From the NCBI GenBank assembly GCA_040509055.1, contig JBEVLT010000462.1, positions 1 through 5,902 of the forward strand: a DNA stretch of 5,902 nt, given 5' to 3'. This document shows, piece after piece, positions 1-5,902 of the stretch. The stretch's first letter is position 1. Every line of letters starts with the position of its first letter. Origin of the DNA: JAJKIP01 sp040509055. GTDB taxonomy: Bacteria > Bacteroidota > Bacteroidia > Chitinophagales > Chitinophagaceae. A program made the translations under genes and the position numbers. The notes under the pieces are model-generated. The model saw only the letters and a program-made list of their open reading frames with translations. It was not told the origin of the DNA and did not search any database.

Positions 1-172
1 ATGGGAATTTTAAATATACGACGAAGACAAGAAAGCACTTTGTGCCTTACTGTCCTGGTGGTTGCATGGATTTGGCGCATGCTATAAAAGGTTTGTTTTA
101 TATTTACTCCGTCACCCGCCATAGGAACGGGAACCAGTATATCAAAGCAGGGAGAGCCTAACAGAAAGAAAA
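1..172. other. Non-coding leader upstream of the LacI-type regulator
   Basis: No gene can be supported in this stretch. A 28-codon frame opens at base 1 and stops at 85-87, but its product (many Arg and hydrophobic residues) resembles nothing I recognise and it is probably chance. A small inverted repeat, GCATG (64-68) and CATGC (78-82) with a 9-base loop, has no T-run after it and is not a convincing terminator. Promoter-like pieces of the Bacteroidota type exist (TTTG at 71-74; TATATTTA at 99-106, close to TAnnTTTG), but their 24-base spacing exceeds the usual 19-21, so the regulator's promoter stays unassigned. No CG-centred palindrome like the one at 1221-1236 is visible, so there is no sign here of autoregulation through a second operator. 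Confidence 0.5.
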
Positions 173-1204
173 ATGCCGGTCAAAAAAAAGCGCACCACCA
201 TTACCGATATTGCCACGCATTTCGGGATTTCCATCACGGCTGTTTCCTTTATCCTGAACAACAAGGCCAAGGCCAAAGGCATCAGCGACGCCCTCAGCAA
301 GAAGGTGCTGAAATTTGCCGGCGAGGTCAATTACAGGCCGAATGCGCTGGCCAAAAGCTTCCGTACCGGCAAAACCAATATCATCGGGCTGCTGATCGAG
401 GATATTTCTAACCCGTTCTTTGCCACCGTGGCGCGGCTGATCGAGGAGCGGGCTTATGAGCGGGGGTACCGCATCATCTATTGCAGCACCAACAACGATA
501 CGAAGAAGACCAAGGAGCTGATCCGGATGTTCCATGATCAATATGTGGATGGCTACATCATTGCGCCGCCGGAAGGGATCGAGACCTCTATCCGCCAGCT
601 TTCGTCGGACGGGAAACCGGTAGTGGTCTTTGACCGGTACAACAGCCGCTTCCAGACCGACCAGGTGATCATCAATAATTATGAAAGCGTGCTGCAGGCC
701 ATGCAGCATCTGATCGATAACGGCTATCGTCATATCGGGTTTGTGACCATCGAATCCAAACAGTCACAGATGACCGAGCGCTACCGCGCTTACCAGGACA
801 TCATCGCCGCGAACGGGATGAAGGAATACGTGCTGCAGCTGCCGTTTGCCGCATCGGATCATGTGTCCATCACCGCGGGGATCAAACATTTTTGCGAAGA
901 GCATCCTGTGCTGGACGCCCTGTTTTTCTGCAACAACTACCTCGGTGTTTACGGGCTGGAGGCTATAAAATCACTGGACAGCAGGTCCGTGTCGCAGTTC
1001 GGCATCATATCCTTTGATGATCACGACCTGTTCCGGCTGTATTCGCCCACTATCACCGTCATCGATCAGCCTATTGAAGAAATGACCGGCCGTATCCTCG
1101 ACCTGCTTTTCAGGCGCATCCAGGAAGGAGACAGCCAGTCGCCCTCGGTGGAAACCCTGAAGACGCAACTGGTGGTCCGGGAGTCTTCGGGACCGAAAAA
1201 ATAA
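173..1204 (+). CDS. LacI/GalR-family transcriptional regulator
   Basis: A cytoplasmic DNA-binding regulator that probably senses a sugar and controls the adjacent transporter genes. At 343 residues it has the family's normal full length. Residues 8-30 form the helix-turn-helix (TITDIATHFGIS, then recognition helix around SITAVSFILNN). Residues 55-68 are the hinge (RPNALAKSFRTGKT). From about residue 70 (IIGLLIEDISNPFF) to the end is the periplasmic-binding-protein-like ligand domain. Family landmarks include FDRY (153-156), Arg203 in TERYRAY (the usual sugar-contacting Arg), Asn254 in LFFCNN, and the late block SFDDHDLF...SP.IT.IDQP (280-300), with Asp282 or Asp283 at the usual ligand-contact position. 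Departures from consensus are Phe26 where Arg is common after V-S, Phe63 where the minor-groove Leu of the hinge helix is usual, and Asn255 where Asp is usual. The ATG at 173 follows an A-rich stretch (AGAAAGAAAA) and places the HTH at the normal distance from the N-terminus. Family and fold are certain. The inducer and whether it represses or activates are inferred only from context. Confidence 0.95.
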   Translation: MPVKKKRTTITDIATHFGISITAVSFILNNKAKAKGISDALSKKVLKFAGEVNYRPNALAKSFRTGKTNIIGLLIEDISNPFFATVARLIEERAYERGYRIIYCSTNNDTKKTKELIRMFHDQYVDGYIIAPPEGIETSIRQLSSDGKPVVVFDRYNSRFQTDQVIINNYESVLQAMQHLIDNGYRHIGFVTIESKQSQMTERYRAYQDIIAANGMKEYVLQLPFAASDHVSITAGIKHFCEEHPVLDALFFCNNYLGVYGLEAIKSLDSRSVSQFGIISFDDHDLFRLYSPTITVIDQPIEEMTGRILDLLFRRIQEGDSQSPSVETLKTQLVVRESSGPKK

Positions 1205-1213
1205 TTTTTTTGG
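1193..1213 (+). terminator. AT-rich hairpin at the end of the regulator gene, possible weak terminator
   Basis: CCGAAAAAA (1193-1201) can pair with TTTTTTTGG (1205-1213) across a TAA loop that is the regulator's own stop codon. This gives a 9-bp stem with one G-U pair. The right arm is itself a run of seven T (1205-1211). The stem is mostly A-T and no separate GC-rich stem precedes the T run, so intrinsic termination would be weak. A smaller inverted repeat, TTCGG (1186-1190) with CCGAA (1193-1197), overlaps it. The T run also supplies the first element of the promoter proposed for the next gene. This may be chance from an A-run next to a T-run. Confidence 0.3.
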
Positions 1214-1240
1214 TTGAATTACTAAAACGTTTTAGTTTAG
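1209..1240 (+). promoter_or_regulatory. Predicted Bacteroidota-type promoter for the susCD-like operon
   Basis: TTTG at 1209-1212 matches the Bacteroidota -33 element. TAGTTTAG at 1233-1240 matches the -7 element TAnnTTTG at five of six defined positions. The gap between them is 20 bases, within the known 19-21 range. Transcription would then start near 1246-1250, giving a very short leader if translation begins at 1260, or about 55 bases if it begins at the in-frame ATG at 1302. The assignment rests on consensus matching by eye in AT-rich DNA, where chance matches occur. The coincidence with the operator-like palindrome at 1221-1236 strengthens it. Confidence 0.5.
1221..1236. promoter_or_regulatory. 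Predicted LacI-family operator (perfect 16-bp palindrome)
   Basis: ACTAAAACGTTTTAGT is identical to its reverse complement over all 16 bases and is centred on CG. LacI/GalR proteins bind as dimers to palindromes of about this length with a central CG where the hinge helices enter the minor groove. The site resembles the PurR-box pattern (AC..AAACGTTT..GT). It lies between a LacI-family gene and the transporter operon, and within the spacer and first half of the -7 element of the proposed promoter, so bound protein should block RNA polymerase. That the regulator at 173-1204 binds it is inference from position and shape. Confidence 0.75.
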
Positions 1241-1259
1241 TTCAACAATTGCTTAGCTT

Positions 1260-4200
1260 ATGATTAGTAATACTGCTACCCGGAAGGTTATCCGCGCTGC
1301 TATGCCGCCGGCTACTTTCCTCAACATCACCGCTGCCAGGAGAGGCTTTTTACCTGGTGTTCTCAAACGAATTTTCCTGTTTATTTTAATGACCACTACC
1401 GCTGCTTCCGCCCTGTATGCACAGAAGAAAACAATTACCGGCGCTGTGCTGGACAGTGAGAAAAAGCCGCTGGGGGGCGCCAGCATCCTGGTGAAGAACG
1501 GCAGCCAGGCCACGCGGTCATCCGGCGCCGGTACCTTCTCCATCGAAGCTGCCAGAACCGATACCCTCGTGATCTCTTACGTGGGATACGAGACGCGGGA
1601 ACTGGTGGTCGGTAACCAGCTGACCATCAACGTTACGCTACAGCAAACGGCCACCAACCTGAACGATGTGGTGGTGATCGGCTATGGATCGGTACGGCGA
1701 AAGGATGTCACCGGCTCTGTCGGTACGGTGAACGTACAGGATCTGCAAAAAGCGCCAGTGCGCTCGTTCGAAGAGGCGCTCGGGGGAAGGGTGGCCGGCG
1801 TGCAGGCCTTTTCCAACGACGGCCAACCCGGCTCATCGTACAACATCGTTATCCGGGGTAATAACTCTGTAACGCAAAACAATTCTCCGCTCTATGTGAT
1901 CGATGGCTTCCCGATAGAGAACGCGGATAATAACAGTATCAATCCCGCGGATATCGAGTCCATCGAAATCTTAAAAGATGCGTCGTCCACGGCGATCTAC
2001 GGCGCCCGCGGCGCCAATGGCGTGATCATCATCACCACGAAGCGCGGACGGTCGGCCGTGCCGGTGGTTTCCTATGACGGTTATGCCGGCGTGCAGAAAA
2101 CTACCCGGACCATGGACCTGATGAATCCCTATGAATATGTGTCGTACCTGTTCTCGATCGATTCTGCAAAAACAAGGGCCAGCTTCCTGACCGCCAAAAA
2201 CCTGACCCTGGATGATTACAAGAACATCAAGGGCATCGACTGGCAGGACGAGGTATTGCAAACGGCGATGGTGCAGAACCATAACCTGTCGATCAGCGGT
2301 GTCAACGGCAAAACGAGGTACAGTGTATCAGGCTCGGTACTGGACCAGGACGGGATCATTGTCAACAGCGGCTTTCGCAGGTACCAGGGGCGCCTTACGC
2401 TTGACCAGGAAGTAAGCAGTAAGTTGAAGGTGGGCGTGAATGTGAACTACAGCAGCGCGAAAACAAACGGGATGACACCGGCGCTGCTCGATGGCTCCAC
2501 GTCGCTTTCGACCTATAATTTATTTTACAACGTATGGACGTACCGGCCTACCGACGGCGGCAATGAAGAAGCGCTGCTTGATGCTTTTATTGATCCTTCG
2601 ATCACCAACCCGGCCGCCGACCTGCGCATCAACCCCGTGATGAGCGTGAAGAATGAATTGCGCAATACGTTTACCGATAACCTCTTTGCCAATGCCTACG
2701 CGGAATATGCGTTTTCAAAGTCGCTGAAACTGCGGGTAGCAGGCGGCCTTACCCGGCAAACGATCCGCCGCGAAGTGTTTTACAACAGCCATACCCGCCT
2801 GGGCTCCAGCCTGGTCAGCGGCCTGAACAACGTGAACGGGAGCGTGACCAACCTGTACAACGACAACCTGCTGAATGAAAATACGCTGGTGTATGACAAG
2901 CACTTCAATAAGAACAATGCGTTGAATATAGTGGCCGGGTTTACGATGCAGAAAACCCGCAGCGGTTCGGGTGGGTATGCCGCCACGGCCTTGCCGAATG
3001 AATCGCTGGGCATTAGCGGGCTGGACGAAGGCACGCCGCTCAACGTGGTATCCACCTCATCTGCCAACGGTTTGGTATCCCTGCTGGCCCGGGCCAATTA
3101 CAATTTCAAAGGGCGTTATTTGTTTACCGCTTCTATCCGCTCGGATGCCTCTTCGAAATTTACCAAAGAGAACCGCAGCAGCATCTTCCCTTCCGGCGCC
3201 TTTGCCTGGCGCTTTACCGACGAGGCCTTTATGAAGAATGCCCGTTTTATCACCGACTCCAAACTGCGGCTGAGCTACGGGGTCACCGGCAACAACCGCG
3301 TGAACGATTTTGCCTACCTCTCTACCATCAATTACCCGGTAACGATGTATTCCTTCAACAACGGGTTGTACAATACCTCCCAGCCCGGTGTGCTCGGCAA
3401 TCCCGACCTGGTGTGGGAAAGCACGGCGCAGTTCGATGCAGGGCTTGATCTTAATTTCTTCAACCAGCGTGTCAACTTCACTGTCGATTACTACAACAAA
3501 AAAACGTACGACCTGCTGATCAACGCGAGCCTTCCTTATATATCGGGCTATGCCACGGCTTTCAAAAACGTGGGCAAAGTGCGCAATGAAGGACTGGAGT
3601 TTTCGCTGAACACGGTGAACGTGGACGGGAAAGATTTTAAATGGACCTCCTCGTTCAATATCTCGTTTAACAAGAATCGCGTGCTGGCGCTGAATGAAGA
3701 GCAGGAAAGCATTACCACGGCCGTGCCCTGGGACAACAGCTACAAGGCATCGCCCACCTATATCGCGAAGATCGGGCAACCCATTGCGCAATTCTACGGC
3801 TATGTATGGGAAGGCAACTACCAGTACAGCGATTTTGACAAGCTGCCCAATGGCACGTATGTGCTCAAAGCCAATGTACCGAACAACGGGAACCCCCGGG
3901 CGAACATCAAGCCGGGCGATATCAAATACAAAGACATCAATGGCGACGGCACGGTCAATACTTTCGACGTGACCGCCATCGGCAATCCCTACCCGGATCA
4001 TATCGGCGGTTTCTCCAATAATTTCACGTACCGCAATTTCGACCTGAACATTTTCCTGCAATGGTCATACGGCAATGAGATCTATAATGCCAACCGCCTG
4101 CTGCTGGAAGGCAATTCGCTCTATAGCCTCAACCAGTTTGCCTCCTACAACAACCGCTGGACACCGGAGAACCAGAACAATACCTATTTCCGCTATGGCG

Positions 4201-4484
4201 GACAGGGCCCGCTGGTCAACTCTTCCCGCGTGGTGGAAGACGGCTCTTTCCTCCGGTTAAAAACGGTGTCATTAGGCTATACCATTCCTGCATCTGCGCT
4301 GAAAGCGATCAAAGTGAGATCGATCCGCGTGTATGCATCGGCCCAGAACCTATGGGTGTGGACGAAATATTCAGGGATGGATCCTGAAGTATCCACCCGG
4401 CAAACCACGCTCACGCCCGGGTTCGACTATTCACCTTATCCACGTGCCTTTACTCTCATCGGCGGGGTCAAAATAAATTTTTAA
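1260..4484 (+). CDS. SusC/RagA-family TonB-linked outer-membrane transporter
   Basis: An outer-membrane beta-barrel that imports glycan fragments using TonB energy, working with the SusD-like lipoprotein encoded next to it. Length is 1074 residues from this start, normal for the family. Order of parts: a signal peptide with hydrophobic core around 38-54 (FLFILMTTTAASALYA) and likely cleavage before Gln55; a carboxypeptidase-regulatory-like domain at about 57-128 (KTITGAVLD...); a TonB-box-like segment NDVVVIGYG (135-143); the plug at about 146-262, containing IRGNNS, PLYVIDGFP, IEILKDASSTAIYGARGANG and IIITTKRG, the SusC/RagA signature; then the barrel to the terminal Phe in GGVKINF. A calcium-loop-like DINGDGTVNTFD lies at 892-903. 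No STN domain precedes the regulatory-like domain. The start is uncertain: ATG 1260 gives a long 54-residue leader, ATG 1302 (Met15) gives 40, and ATG 1389 (Met44) cuts into the hydrophobic core and is unlikely. Neither of the first two has a well-spaced Shine-Dalgarno site. The substrate is unknown. Confidence 0.95.
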   Translation: MISNTATRKVIRAAMPPATFLNITAARRGFLPGVLKRIFLFILMTTTAASALYAQKKTITGAVLDSEKKPLGGASILVKNGSQATRSSGAGTFSIEAARTDTLVISYVGYETRELVVGNQLTINVTLQQTATNLNDVVVIGYGSVRRKDVTGSVGTVNVQDLQKAPVRSFEEALGGRVAGVQAFSNDGQPGSSYNIVIRGNNSVTQNNSPLYVIDGFPIENADNNSINPADIESIEILKDASSTAIYGARGANGVIIITTKRGRSAVPVVSYDGYAGVQKTTRTMDLMNPYEYVSYLFSIDSAKTRASFLTAKNLTLDDYKNIKGIDWQDEVLQTAMVQNHNLSISGVNGKTRYSVSGSVLDQDGIIVNSGFRRYQGRLTLDQEVSSKLKVGVNVNYSSAKTNGMTPALLDGSTSLSTYNLFYNVWTYRPTDGGNEEALLDAFIDPSITNPAADLRINPVMSVKNELRNTFTDNLFANAYAEYAFSKSLKLRVAGGLTRQTIRREVFYNSHTRLGSSLVSGLNNVNGSVTNLYNDNLLNENTLVYDKHFNKNNALNIVAGFTMQKTRSGSGGYAATALPNESLGISGLDEGTPLNVVSTSSANGLVSLLARANYNFKGRYLFTASIRSDASSKFTKENRSSIFPSGAFAWRFTDEAFMKNARFITDSKLRLSYGVTGNNRVNDFAYLSTINYPVTMYSFNNGLYNTSQPGVLGNPDLVWESTAQFDAGLDLNFFNQRVNFTVDYYNKKTYDLLINASLPYISGYATAFKNVGKVRNEGLEFSLNTVNVDGKDFKWTSSFNISFNKNRVLALNEEQESITTAVPWDNSYKASPTYIAKIGQPIAQFYGYVWEGNYQYSDFDKLPNGTYVLKANVPNNGNPRANIKPGDIKYKDINGDGTVNTFDVTAIGNPYPDHIGGFSNNFTYRNFDLNIFLQWSYGNEIYNANRLLLEGNSLYSLNQFASYNNRWTPENQNNTYFRYGGQGPLVNSSRVVEDGSFLRLKTVSLGYTIPASALKAIKVRSIRVYASAQNLWVWTKYSGMDPEVSTRQTTLTPGFDYSPYPRAFTLIGGVKINF

Positions 4485-4502
4485 ACCACTAACGAATTTT
4501 AT
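4485..4502 (+). other. SusC-SusD intergenic junction without a Shine-Dalgarno site
   Basis: Only 18 bases separate the transporter's TAA from the lipoprotein's ATG. There is no terminator and no promoter, so the two genes are almost certainly co-transcribed. The gap ends in the A/T-rich ACGAATTTTAT with no purine-rich ribosome-binding motif, as is common in Bacteroidota, where initiation depends more on unstructured AT-rich DNA before the start. Confidence 0.7.
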
Positions 4503-5902
4503 ATGAAGCCAACAACGATTACCTGCTTCGCGGTTCTTTTCATGGCACTGGTTTCCTGCAGTAAAATACTGGATACCAAACCCACGGATTTTTCCACGCC
4601 CGACCAGTACTACAGCACCGAATCGCAGCTGAATGATGCGCTGGCCGGTGTGTACACAGGGCTGTCGAATAAATACCTGTACAATGGTTCCTATCTTTTT
4701 ATCCTGAATACCGGCAATGACGAAAGCTGGTACCGCAGCACCACCATCGCCGGCCCCCCGGTGTACACGCACGATGCCAGCAACGTGGATATAAGCGGTC
4801 TGTGGGCCAACCTGTACGACGGCATCAATACGGCCAATGCGCTGCTCGAGAACATCAATAAACCCGAAATGGATTCCACGGCGCGTAAAGTGATCAAAGG
4901 CGAAGCGCTGTTCCTGCGTGCTTATTATTACTTCCTGCTGGTGCAGCACTGGGGCGATGTGCCGCTGAAGCTGACCAGCACCACCTCCCCGGCCAGCAAT
5001 ACCTTCAACCTGGCCCGCACCCCCGCCAAACAGGTATATGAGCAGATCATCGCTGATATGATCACCGCTGAAGGACTGGTGAAAGAGATCACTGACTATG
5101 GCTATACCGGCAGGGTAACCAAATCCGCCGTGCAGGGTATGCTGGCTCGGGTATGTTTGTACATGGCCGGCGAACCGGTAAAAGATGCAACGAAATACGA
5201 ACAGGCGGCTTACTGGGCCAACAAAGTGATCACCTCAGGCAAGCACAGCCTCAACCCGGATTACAAACAGATCTTCATCAATGAAATGCAGGACAAGTAT
5301 GATATCAAAGAATGCATCTGGGAGTCCGAGTTCTATGGCAATGAAACATCCGCTTCGGGTGGCGATACCCGTACCTCGGGCTATGTAGGTATACAGGTGG
5401 GCGTACAATGCGCTATCCTCGACAGCGGTTATTGTTATGGGACTGTAATGGTTCACGGGTTGCTCTACAAATCGTTTGATGCCACCGATAAACGGCGCGA
5501 CTGGGAGGTGGCTCCCTATACATATTCCGGCGCCAATAAAGTGGCGGTGGCCAGCAACCAGTATTACACCCGCTTCCCCGGCAAATGGAGAAGGGAATAC
5601 GAGACGCTTGTGCCCCGCGCCAAGAATGCCTGTGGTACCAATTTCCCTATTCTTCGGTATGCCGATGTGCTGCTGATGAAAGCAGAAGCGGAGAATGAAG
5701 TGAACGGGCCTGCTGCCGGCCTGCCGTACCTGAACCAGGTGAGGGCAAGGGCGGGCATCACGCAATACGTGGCTACCGATGCAGCCGTGAACTCAAAAGG
5801 CAATTTTTTGAAAACCATCCAGACCGAGCGGTACAAGGAGCTGGCATTTGAAGGCCTGCGTACCACCGACCTGATGCGCTGGGGTTTATTGATCACCAAT
5901 AC
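4503..5902 (+). CDS. SusD/RagB-family surface glycan-binding lipoprotein (3' end cut off by the window)
   Basis: An outer-membrane, surface-exposed lipoprotein that binds the substrate and closes over the SusC-like barrel as a lid. The frame is open for 466 codons from ATG 4503 to the window end with no stop. Family members are usually about 480-560 residues, so probably only the last few dozen residues are missing. Residues 1-18 are a lipoprotein signal peptide with lipobox LVSC, Cys19 being the lipidated residue, followed by the typical SKILDTKPTD. The N-terminal SusD-like, TPR-rich part spans about 22-220 and includes ALFLRAYYYFLLVQHWGDVP (135-154). The C-terminal RagB/SusD part includes FPILRYADVLLMKAEAENE (381-399), YLNQVRARAGI (409-419) and ERYKELAFEGLRTTDLMRWG (442-461), all recognisable family blocks. 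The start is fixed by the signal peptide. Five cysteines besides Cys8 and Cys19 (218, 271, 303, 311, 377) are present. Ligand specificity cannot be read from the sequence. Confidence 0.95.
   Translation, partial: MKPTTITCFAVLFMALVSCSKILDTKPTDFSTPDQYYSTESQLNDALAGVYTGLSNKYLYNGSYLFILNTGNDESWYRSTTIAGPPVYTHDASNVDISGLWANLYDGINTANALLENINKPEMDSTARKVIKGEALFLRAYYYFLLVQHWGDVPLKLTSTTSPASNTFNLARTPAKQVYEQIIADMITAEGLVKEITDYGYTGRVTKSAVQGMLARVCLYMAGEPVKDATKYEQAAYWANKVITSGKHSLNPDYKQIFINEMQDKYDIKECIWESEFYGNETSASGGDTRTSGYVGIQVGVQCAILDSGYCYGTVMVHGLLYKSFDATDKRRDWEVAPYTYSGANKVAVASNQYYTRFPGKWRREYETLVPRAKNACGTNFPILRYADVLLMKAEAENEVNGPAAGLPYLNQVRARAGITQYVATDAAVNSKGNFLKTIQTERYKELAFEGLRTTDLMRWGLLITN

Noticed and set aside
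64..82. GCATG/CATGC inverted repeat as a terminator or operator
   Set aside because: Five-base arms, a nine-base loop and no T-run. It also lacks the CG-centred symmetry of the downstream operator.
1..87. 28-codon + frame from ATG at base 1 to TAA at 85-87
   Set aside because: Too short and without recognisable content or a visible start context. It could be the tail of an upstream gene, but nothing supports this.
158..733. A 191-codon open frame on the minus strand
   Set aside because: It is antisense to the clearly real LacI-type gene, has no family resemblance and ends in the leader. It is a shadow frame.
1231..1260. Short tandem repeats TTTAG x2 (1231-1240) and GCTTA x2 (1251-1260)
   Set aside because: Two copies of five bases in AT-rich DNA are expected by chance. 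The first is a by-product of the palindrome arm and the -7 element.
3057..4061. A 334-codon open frame on the minus strand
   Set aside because: It lies wholly inside the SusC-like gene, shows no recognisable domain and reads as low-information Val/Ile/Arg/Gly-rich sequence. Long antisense frames are expected opposite GC-rich third-position coding DNA.
4431..4949. Minus-strand open frame of 172 codons spanning the SusC-SusD junction
   Set aside because: Both + strand genes here are well supported by family motifs, and the antisense product resembles no known protein.
5235..5765. Minus-strand open frame of 176 codons
   Set aside because: It is antisense to the SusD-like gene, whose C-terminal family motifs are intact in the + frame.

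Overview
The window looks like the regulatory and uptake end of a polysaccharide or glycan utilisation locus (PUL) from a Bacteroidota bacterium. The evidence is a SusC/RagA-type TonB-dependent transporter followed at once by a SusD/RagB-type surface lipoprotein, a gene pair essentially confined to this phylum. The start sites also lack Shine-Dalgarno sequences, and a promoter candidate of the Bacteroidota type (TTTG ... TAnnTTTG) is present. Coding sequence is fairly GC-rich, while the non-coding gaps are AT-rich. With the LacI-SusC-SusD layout this suggests the Chitinophagaceae/Sphingobacteriia side of the phylum rather than Bacteroides, but the genus cannot be fixed from sequence reading alone.

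Layout, all on the + strand. Positions 1-172 are a non-coding leader with no gene I can support. Positions 173-1204 encode a complete LacI/GalR-family transcription regulator of 343 residues. Positions 1205-1259 are a short AT-rich gap with a perfect 16-bp palindrome centred on CG (1221-1236), a typical LacI-family operator shape, lying inside a promoter candidate. Positions 1260-4484 encode a complete SusC-like outer-membrane transporter. After 18 bases, 4503-5902 encode a SusD-like lipoprotein that runs off the window end after 466 codons.

Inferred working model: the SusC-like barrel and SusD-like lid form one outer-membrane complex that captures a glycan or oligosaccharide at the surface and imports it with TonB energy. 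The LacI-type protein senses a sugar derived from it and controls the susCD-like operon by binding the palindrome over the promoter. The SusC-like protein has no N-terminal STN signalling domain, which fits control by a cytoplasmic sugar-sensing regulator rather than by an ECF sigma/anti-sigma pair. The substrate cannot be deduced here, because the enzymes that would reveal it presumably lie downstream of the window.

I found no RNA gene, insertion sequence, CRISPR array or clearly new system. The most useful observations are the operator/promoter architecture between the regulator and the transporter, and a few departures from consensus in the regulator's DNA-binding region.
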